From: CAZDDY01 sp964504455
Lineage (GTDB): Bacteria; Patescibacteriota; Minisyncoccia; Phycocordibacterales; UBA9973
NCBI GenBank assembly: GCA_964504455.1
Contig: CAZDDY010000034.1
Coordinates: forward strand, 1-5,229
Direction: 5' to 3'
DNA length: 5,229 nucleotides
The translations under genes and the position numbers were made by a program. This document shows, piece after piece, positions 1-5,229 of this stretch. The notes below the pieces were generated by a model. The model was given only the letters and a program-made list of their open reading frames with translations. It was not told the DNA's origin and searched no databases. The stretch's first letter is position 1, and every line of letters starts with the position of its first letter.

Positions 1-389
1 ATGTAAAAACTCGTGGTATTCGTGACTATGCATACTTAATAATGAGAAAGCATGGTTCACCAATGCACTTCAGGGAAGTTGCAAAAGCAATTGAAAAAAC
101 ATTTGGCAAAAAGACCCATGTTGCAACATGCCACAATGAGCTCATTAAAGATGAACGGTTCATTCTTGTTGGAAGAGGCTTATACGCTCTTAAAGAATGG
201 GGATACAAGCCAGGAATCGTTAGAGAAGTAATTAAAGAGATAATTAAAAAAGAAGGTCCAATGTCTAAAGATGACGTTGTTGAGAAAGTAATGAAGGAAA
301 GATATCTCAAAAAGAATACTATTCTCGTTAATCTTCAGAATCCAAAATACTTCAAGAAAAACAAAAACGGCTTATACACACTTATATAA
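1..389 (+). CDS. Tandem winged-helix (HARE-HTH-like) DNA-binding protein, C-terminal part, 5' truncated by window edge
   Basis: The visible 128 residues contain two successive winged-helix-like units. The first, visible residues about 8-63, has the HARE-HTH pattern: an AYLIM helix, then PMHFREVAKAI, then a wing ending GRGLYALKEWG. The second, about 66-128, repeats the plan with GPMSKDDVVEKV and a wing ending NGLYTLI. HARE-HTH domains are known from RNA polymerase delta subunits and other chromatin or transcription proteins, so a DNA-binding role is expected. An ATG at 42 could start a 115-residue protein, but the frame stays open to base 3 and the upstream residues (KTRGIRDYAYLI) belong to the first helix, so the gene almost certainly begins outside the window. 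In Patescibacteria I recall such C-termini joined to a sigma-70 region-4-like domain; that part is not visible here. The gene ends with TAA directly before a strong terminator. Partial; the exact function is uncertain. Confidence 0.8.
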   Translation, partial: VKTRGIRDYAYLIMRKHGSPMHFREVAKAIEKTFGKKTHVATCHNELIKDERFILVGRGLYALKEWGYKPGIVREVIKEIIKKEGPMSKDDVVEKVMKERYLKKNTILVNLQNPKYFKKNKNGLYTLI

Positions 390-391
390 GT

Positions 392-421
392 AAAAAGTCC
401 CCAGACAGGGGACTTTTTGTT
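392..421 (+). terminator. Rho-independent terminator after the HARE-HTH gene
   Basis: An 11-bp perfect inverted repeat (AAAAAGTCCCC at 392-402, GGGGACTTTTT at 408-418) encloses a 5-base loop, AGACA. The GC core GTCCCC/GGGGAC followed by a T-run is the classic intrinsic terminator form. Because the A-tract pairs with the T-tract the structure is symmetrical and could also stop transcription from the opposite strand. It begins 2 bases after the stop codon of the upstream gene and separates that gene from the downstream membrane-protein gene. Confidence 0.92.
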
Positions 422-426
422 ATACT
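421..426 (+). promoter_or_regulatory. Candidate -10 box (TATACT) for the membrane-protein gene
   Basis: TATACT differs from the sigma-70 -10 consensus TATAAT at one position and lies just after the terminator, where a new promoter is needed. It ends 9 bases before the ATG at 436, so transcription would start at about 433-436 and the mRNA would have no or almost no leader. No convincing -35 box exists at the normal spacing, because that position falls in the terminator stem. A weak purine run, AGAGAG (427-432), is too close to the ATG to be a good ribosome binding site. This is inferred from sequence only. Confidence 0.4.
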
Positions 427-435
427 AGAGAGTAG

Positions 436-1681
436 ATGGATGTTATTTTTTCAATTGCAGCCGTAGTTGTACATATAATTTGGCTTGTCATTTCATATAC
501 AGCCGTTATTTGGCTTCCGTTTGTTCTTGCAAAACTTACCTTTTTTCTCTGGCATCACTACCGAGCAGAGCTCTTTATTGGCGGTATTGAGTGGGCTCTT
601 CTTGAAATTCACATACCACGTGAGATGAAAAAGACACCTCTGGCGATGGAATTGTTCTTTAAAAATGCCCTCTACCACATGAGTCAAAAAGGAGGCTGGG
701 AAACCTATTGGCAGGGAGCTGTGCATTTTTGGTATTCACTTGAACTTGTTTCAATAGACGGTAATGTACACTTCTTCATTCGAGTACCATCACGTATTCG
801 AAAATTAGTAGAAACACAATTATATTCTCAGTTTCCGCAAGTTCGTATTGAACTGGCCGAGGATTATACAAAAGATATTCCGAAGTATTCACACGATGGC
901 CCATACTACATGTGGGGATGTGATTTCGCAACAAAAATGCATGATGCGTTTGCAATTTTAACGTATAAGGATTTTGGACTTGATAAACCCGGTCTTAAAG
1001 AAGAAGAAAAGGTTGACCCAATGACGCCAGTTATTGAATTTTTAGGTGCTATTGATCGAGGTGAACAAGTGTGGATTCAAATTATTATTCGACAATCAGA
1101 AAAAATGTATCATACACACGGAACACTTTTTCATCACCATGATTTTTATACCGAATCAGATTTGGTTATCGACAAAACACTTGCACCATACAAACGTACG
1201 CAGCTCGGTGCTGATGGTAAACTTGCCTCTGAAATACGTATTCCAGCAACGATAGAAGACGAAGTAAAAAGAGCTGTGCAGAAACGTTCAGAACTTGTAT
1301 TTGATACCGTTATAAGACAATTAGTTTTAGCTGATAAGAGCAAAGTATCGCTTGAGACATTTAATACAACGCGACGAACATCTCGACTTTTGTGGAGACA
1401 ATATGCCGATCAAAGTTCTAATTTTTTCAATCGTGAACATTCAACACAATATGATTCAACCTGGGCAGACCCTACGGGAAAACTACTTGAGAATCTAAAG
1501 TCGCGTCACATGACAAATTACAAACTGCGTACAGCTTTTTATCCACCACTCTGGCGTTCATTTAATTGGCCATGGCCATTCTCTGTAATTTCTCCGACGA
1601 ACCCACCAATTATCTCAGTGCTTTCGACAGAAGAGCTTGCTACTATTTTTCACTTCCCAGGTATGGTTTCAGAAACTCCAT
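436..1681 (+). CDS. Membrane-anchored DUF8128-like protein of unknown function, 3' end lost in assembly gap
   Basis: 415 residues are visible before the run of N. Residues about 4-39 form one or two hydrophobic membrane segments. A large soluble part follows, starting with a conserved-looking block around residues 51-75 (ALLEIHIPREMKKTPLAMEL) and a beta-rich block at 94-145 (WYSLELVSIDGNVHFFIRVP, then FPQVRIELAEDYT). Near the end, residues 397-415 read STEELATIFHFPGMVSETP. I recall these blocks from a widespread Patescibacteria membrane protein family (DUF8128), some members of which lie near VirB4/VirD4-like or HerA-type ATPases; that assignment is from memory and no ATPase is visible here. 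The protein itself has no P-loop. Residues 225-238 hold five histidines. The start is well fixed at the 5' side: an in-frame TAG (433-435) directly precedes the ATG. The gene follows a terminator and so heads a new transcript. Apparent coding beyond 1681 is only N. DUF assignment moderately sure; function unknown. Confidence 0.75.
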
Positions 1682-1781
1682 NNNNNNNNNNNNNNNNNNN
1701 NNNNNNNNNNNNNNNNNNNNNNNNNNNNNNNNNNNNNNNNNNNNNNNNNNNNNNNNNNNNNNNNNNNNNNNNNNNNNNNNN
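1682..1781. other. Assembly gap: run of exactly 100 N
   Basis: One hundred N in a row is the usual scaffold placeholder for a gap of unknown length. The genes on the two sides are in different frames and belong to unrelated families: the left one lacks its C-terminus and the right one its N-terminal half. Any reading frame drawn through the N is an artefact. The real missing DNA should be at least several hundred bases and might include a further gene. Confidence 0.97.
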
Positions 1782-2303
1782 TTAGCAAAAAAAGAAGAAG
1801 GGTTTTTATTTCCAGATACATATTATTTTGACCCTGAGACTACACCAGACGCTGTTATCTCACAGCTAAAAAGTACATTTTCACGAAAAACCAAATCACT
1901 TCTCTCAGATATTTCTGATGTACATGAGACAATTACATTTGCTTCAATTTTAGAAAAAGAAGGAAGGGGAGAAGAACAACAAAAAATGATTGCCGGAATA
2001 CTTTTAAATAGGCTCGAAAAGGGTATGCTTCTTCAAGTAGATGCACCATTTGTGTATCTCTTAGGCAAAGAATCAAAAGATTTAACAGTAGAAGATTTAA
2101 AACTCGATAATCCATACAACACGTATGTGTATAAAGGATTACCACCTGGCCCGATTGGAAATCCTGGATTACAGGCAATAGAGGCCGCACTTTCTCCAAC
2201 ACAAAATGAATACCTTTTTTACCTCCACGACAATGATGGTGATATTCATTACGCAAAAACATTTGCCGAGCACGTTAAAAATAAAAAAAATTACCTAAAA
2301 TAA
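1782..2303 (+). CDS. mltG: Endolytic murein transglycosylase MltG, C-terminal catalytic part (5' end lost in gap)
   Basis: MltG is an inner-membrane lytic transglycosylase that cuts nascent peptidoglycan glycan strands and is thought to end their elongation. The 173 visible residues carry the family's signature stretches: EEGFLFPDTYYF (5-16), ASILEKEGR with the conserved EKE at 58-60, AGILLNRLEKGMLLQVD (71-87), PYNTYVYKGLPPGPIGNPGL (111-130) and the C-terminal HYAKTFAEHVKNKKNYL. By recalled alignment Glu58 corresponds to the catalytic glutamate of E. coli MltG (Glu218). Family members are usually about 330-350 residues, so the N-terminal anchor and LysM-like region are missing into the gap. 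The downstream exonuclease gene starts one base after the TAA stop, which suggests co-transcription and coupled translation. The alternative ATG at 1566 is left of the gap and belongs to another gene's DNA, so no start can be given. Product is very secure; whether the gene is intact cannot be judged. Confidence 0.93.
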   Translation, partial: LAKKEEGFLFPDTYYFDPETTPDAVISQLKSTFSRKTKSLLSDISDVHETITFASILEKEGRGEEQQKMIAGILLNRLEKGMLLQVDAPFVYLLGKESKDLTVEDLKLDNPYNTYVYKGLPPGPIGNPGLQAIEAALSPTQNEYLFYLHDNDGDIHYAKTFAEHVKNKKNYLK

Positions 2304-2304
2304 T

Positions 2305-2853
2305 ATGCACGATAGACGCTTTGCATTTGTAGATATAGAAACTACAGGACTGGATCCTGATATACATGAAATTATTTCTATTGGATGCATCATTGGAGAA
2401 TGGCAGAGTGAGACCACAATAAAAGTAGTTGAAAAATTTGAAATTAAAATAAAACCAGAATTTATTGAACGTGCTCACGAAAGGTCGCTTCGGGTGAATA
2501 AGTACACAAAGGAATCTTGGGGTGATGCGATCTCACTTAAAAAAGCTATGGAGCAGTTTGCTAAAAAAACAGAGGGAGCAATTATGGTTTCGCATAATGT
2601 TTCTTTTGATGCGGGTTTTCTCGAGAAAGCATTTAAAACAACAGATATCCCACCTTCTATGCATTACCACAAACTAGACACCATATCACTGGCATATGCG
2701 GTACTCAAGGATACAGACGTCAAAAGGTACTCACTTCAGTATTTGTGTGATTATTTTGAAATAAAAAATGTTAACCCACATACTGCACTTGCCGACACCG
2801 AAGCTTTGTTTGCATTATTTTTGAAATTGATGCATTCTAGCGTCGTAGAATGA
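2305..2853 (+). CDS. DEDDh-family 3'-5' exonuclease (DnaQ / Pol III epsilon-like), stand-alone
   Basis: This 182-residue protein is a single exonuclease domain of the DnaQ superfamily, which removes nucleotides from 3' ends using two metal ions. All catalytic residues are visible: Exo I FVDIETTGLDP with Asp10 and Glu12; Exo II SHNVSFDAGFL with Asp102; Exo III HTALADTEAL with His159 and Asp164, which makes it DEDDh type. There is no polymerase, helicase or GIY-YIG domain and no obvious beta-clamp motif, so it could be a proofreading subunit, a repair nuclease or an RNase T/oligoribonuclease-like enzyme; sequence alone does not decide. The start codon lies one base after the mltG stop with no Shine-Dalgarno sequence, fitting translational coupling. 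Its TGA stop overlaps the next gene's ATG (ATGA, 2850-2853). Fold and activity class are secure; the in vivo substrate is not. Confidence 0.92.
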   Translation: MHDRRFAFVDIETTGLDPDIHEIISIGCIIGEWQSETTIKVVEKFEIKIKPEFIERAHERSLRVNKYTKESWGDAISLKKAMEQFAKKTEGAIMVSHNVSFDAGFLEKAFKTTDIPPSMHYHKLDTISLAYAVLKDTDVKRYSLQYLCDYFEIKNVNPHTALADTEALFALFLKLMHSSVVE

Positions 2854-3929
2854 TGGATAAAGGAAAAAAAGTATTTGTGGGTGTTTCAGGAGGAGTAGAC
2901 AGTTCCGTTGCTTTATATCTCCTTAAAAAAGCTGGATTTGATGTAACCGGCGTCTTTATACGTACTTGGCAACCAGACTGGATAGAATGTACCTGGAGAG
3001 AAGAAAGAAGAGATGCTATACGAGTGTGCGCACATCTTGGCGTGCCATTTCTTGAATGTGATCTTGAAGAAAGATACAAAAAAGATGTTGCAGACTACAT
3101 GGTCTCTGAGTACAAGAAAGGCAGAACACCAAATCCAGATGTTATGTGCAACAAAGAAGTGAAATTTGGTGGCTTTCTTGATTTTGCGATTAAGCACGGA
3201 GCAGATTTTATTGCGACAGGTCACTATGCACAAGTTATACAAAATAACGGAGTTTTCGAATTACATAAAAGTGTTGACGCCGAAAAAGATCAAAGCTATT
3301 TTTTATGGACACTTTCTCAAAAAGAGTTAAAGCATGTGTTGTTTCCTATCGGGCATCTTACAAAAAAAGAGGTTAGAAAAATCGCTGAAAAAGCTAAGTT
3401 ACATACCGCAACAAAGAAAGACAGCCAAGGCATTTGTTTTTTGGGAAAAATTCCAATGAAAGATTTCCTCTCTCATTTTATTGAGGAAAAAGAAGGGAAG
3501 GTTTTAAATGAAAAAGGTGAAGAAATCGGTTCACACCCAGGTGCGCTTTTCTTTACACTTGGTGAACGCCATGGATTTCTTATTACAAAAAAAGGTCCAG
3601 ATGATAAACCGTACTATGTTATTAAAAAAGACATTGAAAAAAATACTTTGATCGTTTCAAACGATCCACTTACAGCAACAGATGCTGTAGAAATGGCAAA
3701 TCAGTCTATAGGAATTGAATCGCTTCACTTTATTTCTGATAAAGCGATAGAAGGCCACATATATCAAGTACGAAGCCGATATAGACAAAAAACAGTAGGC
3801 GCTTATATAAACCAATTTAATAATGAAGCCGAAGTTGCTCTTATTGATGCAAAGCTTATAGCACCAAGCGGTCAGTCTTTGGTTATATATGACGGGACAC
3901 GATGTGTCGGAGGGGGGATTGTAAAATAA
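2850..3929 (+). CDS. mnmA: tRNA-specific 2-thiouridylase MnmA
   Basis: MnmA uses ATP and persulfide sulfur passed from a cysteine desulfurase to make 2-thiouridine at wobble position 34 of tRNA-Lys, -Glu and -Gln. The 359-residue length is normal for the family. The N-terminal adenylation domain has the PP-loop SGGVDSS (13-19), followed by NPDVMCNKEVKF with catalytic Cys100, ATGHYA (122-127), EKDQSYFLW (145-153) and DSQGICFLG with catalytic Cys196. The central and C-terminal beta-barrel parts follow (GALFFTLGERHG at 231-242; VRSRYRQ at 307-313) up to RCVGGGIV at the end. Both catalytic cysteines are present, so it should be active. The start is ATG 2850 or the immediately adjacent ATG 2853; the two cannot be separated by sequence. 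The first overlaps the exonuclease stop in an ATGA, indicating coupled translation. The sulfur donor gene is not in the window. No terminator follows in the 37 bases before the next gene. Confidence 0.97.
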   Translation: MMDKGKKVFVGVSGGVDSSVALYLLKKAGFDVTGVFIRTWQPDWIECTWREERRDAIRVCAHLGVPFLECDLEERYKKDVADYMVSEYKKGRTPNPDVMCNKEVKFGGFLDFAIKHGADFIATGHYAQVIQNNGVFELHKSVDAEKDQSYFLWTLSQKELKHVLFPIGHLTKKEVRKIAEKAKLHTATKKDSQGICFLGKIPMKDFLSHFIEEKEGKVLNEKGEEIGSHPGALFFTLGERHGFLITKKGPDDKPYYVIKKDIEKNTLIVSNDPLTATDAVEMANQSIGIESLHFISDKAIEGHIYQVRSRYRQKTVGAYINQFNNEAEVALIDAKLIAPSGQSLVIYDGTRCVGGGIVK

Positions 3930-3952
3930 AGTGCATACTTGAAAATATATTG

Positions 3953-3958
3953 TATACT
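3953..3958 (+). promoter_or_regulatory. Candidate -10 box (TATACT) for mgtC-alaS, possibly leaderless
   Basis: TATACT ends 8 bases before the ATG at 3967, placing a predicted transcription start at or within a base or two of the start codon. The stretch between (TTACACTAT) has no purine-rich ribosome binding site. A TTGAAA at 3939-3944 resembles a -35 box but sits only 8 bases away, too close to work with this -10. The same hexamer occurs at nearly the same distance before the membrane-protein gene at 436. Moderate to low certainty, as such hexamers arise by chance in A+T-rich DNA. Confidence 0.4.
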
Positions 3959-3966
3959 TACACTAT

Positions 3967-4443
3967 ATGGATCCTATATATATTGAATATGGCTCAAGAC
4001 TTTTGATTGCAATGCTTTTAGGTATTGCTATTGGCACTGAGCGAGTTTTTAAACATAAAACTGCTGGCATGCGTACATATGCCATGGTTGCAGTTGGTGC
4101 TGCGTTGTTCTCTATTTGTTCTCACTTAGTGTATATGCAGTACTACGTTGGCACTGATTTTAATACAGCAAGTATCCCAGCCGCTATTGTTACAGGTGTA
4201 GGATTTTTGGGAGCAGGACTCATGATTTGGAAAGATTCACACTTGGTTGGGCTTACTTCTGCAACAGGTTTTTGGATTTGTGCGGCTATAGGTATGGCTG
4301 CAGGCTACGGACTCTATCCAATCGCAATATTTGCAACGATACTTACTCTTTTCGTTTTCGTATTCCTTTGGGCAATAGAAATGCATTTGAGAAAGTTTAT
4401 TGACAAGAAAGATGGCACAATCCGAAACACTACTGAAGAATAA
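3967..4443 (+). CDS. MgtC/SapB-family inner-membrane protein (short, transmembrane domain only)
   Basis: The 158-residue product matches the MgtC/SapB/YhiD transmembrane domain. Family blocks seen are GIAIGTERVFKHKTAGMRTY (19-38), IPAAIVTGVGFLGAGLMIW (70-88) and GLTSATGFWICAAIGMAAGY (95-114). About five hydrophobic segments are visible (roughly 9-24, 39-57, 70-88, 93-113, 116-137), with a charged C-terminal tail that lacks the soluble ACT-like domain of classical MgtC. In pathogens MgtC supports growth at low magnesium and affects the F1Fo ATP synthase, but short family members in free-living or symbiotic bacteria have no settled function, so magnesium transport should not be assumed. The ATG at 3967 is chosen because the conserved domain begins within 10-20 residues and the next Met (16) would cut into the first helix. 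No Shine-Dalgarno sequence; a TATACT box lies just upstream. alaS starts 4 bases after the stop, suggesting a shared transcript. Confidence 0.9.
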   Translation: MDPIYIEYGSRLLIAMLLGIAIGTERVFKHKTAGMRTYAMVAVGAALFSICSHLVYMQYYVGTDFNTASIPAAIVTGVGFLGAGLMIWKDSHLVGLTSATGFWICAAIGMAAGYGLYPIAIFATILTLFVFVFLWAIEMHLRKFIDKKDGTIRNTTEE

Positions 4444-4447
4444 TAAA

Positions 4448-5229
4448 ATGACAACAAGCGATATACGCTCTCGGTTCTTAGAATTTTTTAAAAAACGCGG
4501 ACACGCAATATTGCCTTCTGCTTCTCTCGTTCCACAGAACGATCCTTCTGTGCTTTTTAATACTGCAGGAATGCAACCACTTGTTCCGTATCTTTTAGGT
4601 GAGCCACATCCTGAAGGAAAACGAATCGCTGATTGCCAAAAATGTGTTCGCACTGTTGATATTGAAGAAGTGGGAAATCACAAGAATCTCAGTTTTTTTG
4701 AAATGCTTGGCAACTGGTCACTTGGTGACTACTTCAAAGAGGAAGCTATTTCTTGGAGTTATGAATTTTTAACCTCAAAAGAGGAAGGCTTAGGACTTGA
4801 TCCGAAGAGACTCTACGTAACTGTTTTTGAAGGGAATGAAAATGCACCAAAGGACTTAGAAGCGGTTGAAATCTGGAAAAAATTTATACCTGAAAACAGA
4901 ATATATTTTCTTGGAACAAAAAATAACTGGTGGAGCCCCGGAGAGAATGGCCCTTGTGGTCCTGACACCGAGATGTTTTATGATGTGACTGAGCACGGGC
5001 TAGGAGATATGACTCACGATGAATACGTTTTAGCCGATGAAAAGGGAGATGTTGTTGAAATTTGGAATGACGTCTTTATGGAATATGAAGCGAAAGACGG
5101 AAAAGTCGTTGGAAAGCTTGAGCAAAAAAACGTAGATACAGGTTCTGGGCTCGAGCGTATTTCAATGGTTGTCCAAGGCAAGCAAAATGTTTACGAAATA
5201 GATACATTTGCTCCTGTTATGGAATATAT
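4448..5229 (+). CDS. alaS: Alanyl-tRNA synthetase, N-terminal aminoacylation domain (3' truncated by window end)
   Basis: AlaRS charges tRNA-Ala with alanine. The 260 complete codons visible cover much of the class II catalytic core: IRSRFLEFFKKRGH (6-19), SASLVPQNDPSVLFNTAGMQ (24-43), a motif-2 region QKCVRT...FFEMLGNWSLGDYF (64-96), GPCGPDTEMFYD (168-179), VVEIWNDVFMEY (202-213) and motif 3 VDTGSGLERI (229-238). The remaining core, the tRNA-recognition and editing domains and the C-terminal region lie beyond the window. ATG 4448 is preferred because AlaRS proteins usually begin a few residues before the IRxxFLxFF stretch. An in-frame ATG at 4412 would add 12 residues and overlap mgtC by 32 bases and is less likely. 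GAAGA at 4435-4439 is at best a weak ribosome binding site. The motif-2 segment is shorter than in E. coli, lacking the GGKHND stretch, a form I recall from CPR and some other bacteria. Confidence 0.96.
   Translation, partial: MTTSDIRSRFLEFFKKRGHAILPSASLVPQNDPSVLFNTAGMQPLVPYLLGEPHPEGKRIADCQKCVRTVDIEEVGNHKNLSFFEMLGNWSLGDYFKEEAISWSYEFLTSKEEGLGLDPKRLYVTVFEGNENAPKDLEAVEIWKKFIPENRIYFLGTKNNWWSPGENGPCGPDTEMFYDVTEHGLGDMTHDEYVLADEKGDVVEIWNDVFMEYEAKDGKVVGKLEQKNVDTGSGLERISMVVQGKQNVYEIDTFAPVMEY

Noticed and set aside
1682..1785. Extension of the membrane-protein gene to the TAG at 1785
   Set aside because: The codons are all N until the MltG sequence begins, so the stop is in another gene's DNA.
1566..2303. 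A 245-codon ORF starting at ATG 1566 and running through the N into MltG
   Set aside because: The left part lies out of frame inside the DUF8128-like gene and the join is made only of N; the frame match is accidental.
2851..2853. UGA read as glycine (alternative code of some CPR groups)
   Set aside because: The TGA ends the exonuclease right after its conserved Exo III helix and forms the normal ATGA overlap with mnmA; reading through would add an out-of-frame tail of no sense.
2913..3242. A 109-codon open frame on the - strand within mnmA, and similar antisense frames at 26-310, 1933-2262 and 4237-4653
   Set aside because: They lie opposite securely identified genes and their translations are of low complexity with no recognisable domain; they are shadows.
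3939..3944. TTGAAA as a -35 box for the mgtC promoter
   Set aside because: It is only 8 bases from TATACT; pairing it with later TATA-like hexamers would put transcription start inside the mgtC coding region.
3964..3984. TATA-rich inverted sequence around the mgtC start (TATATGGATCCTATATA)
   Set aside because: It is short, imperfect and within A+T-rich DNA covering the start codon; no flanking T-run or GC stem, so neither terminator nor convincing operator.
4412..4450. Upstream alternative start of alaS at ATG 4412
   Set aside because: It would add 12 residues absent from typical AlaRS N-termini and overlap mgtC by 32 bases; ATG 4448 fits the family better.
1..5229. CRISPR array, tRNA or rRNA gene, insertion sequence, attachment site, toxin-antitoxin pair
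   Set aside because: Reading both strands gave no regularly spaced repeats, no cloverleaf-like segment, no transposase or integrase motifs, and no small gene pair outside the genes listed.

Overview
The window looks like chromosomal sequence from a small-genome bacterium of the Candidatus Patescibacteria (CPR) radiation, most likely a Parcubacteria-type lineage. This is inferred from recalled family resemblances: the HARE-HTH protein, the DUF8128-like membrane protein, and the CPR-style wording of MnmA and AlaRS. The DNA is A+T-rich, all genes lie on the + strand, genes are tightly packed, and there are no strong Shine-Dalgarno sequences. UGA is used as a normal stop (exonuclease gene, 2851-2853), so there is no sign of the UGA-to-glycine code known from Gracilibacteria and Absconditabacteria.

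Layout. 1-389: the 3' end of a gene whose visible product has two winged-helix (HARE-HTH-like) units; its start lies left of the window. 392-421: a near-perfect intrinsic terminator, followed at once by a TATACT box. 436-1681: a membrane-anchored protein of the DUF8128-like type, cut by a run of exactly 100 N (1682-1781). 1782-2303: the C-terminal catalytic half of the endolytic murein transglycosylase MltG. 2305-2853: a DEDDh 3'-5' exonuclease. 2850-3929: full-length MnmA (tRNA 2-thiouridylase), overlapping the exonuclease gene by 4 bases. 3967-4443: a short MgtC/SapB-family membrane protein preceded by a second TATACT box. 4448-5229: the N-terminal 260 codons of alanyl-tRNA synthetase, running off the right edge.

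How the genes fit together. mltG, the exonuclease gene and mnmA touch or overlap and probably share one transcript, joining cell-wall strand termination, 3'-end trimming of nucleic acid and tRNA wobble modification. mgtC and alaS are 4 bases apart and probably form a second unit, possibly with its own leaderless promoter. Proximity of mnmA, alaS and mltG recalls the Bacillus-type neighbourhood in which these three housekeeping genes also lie close together.

I do not see a CRISPR array, mobile element, RNA gene or obvious novel defence system. The points most worth a second look are the assembly gap, which must hide far more than 100 bases; the two TATACT boxes 8-9 bases ahead of start codons; the true upstream extent of the HARE-HTH gene; and the poorly characterised DUF8128-like protein with its histidine-rich segment.
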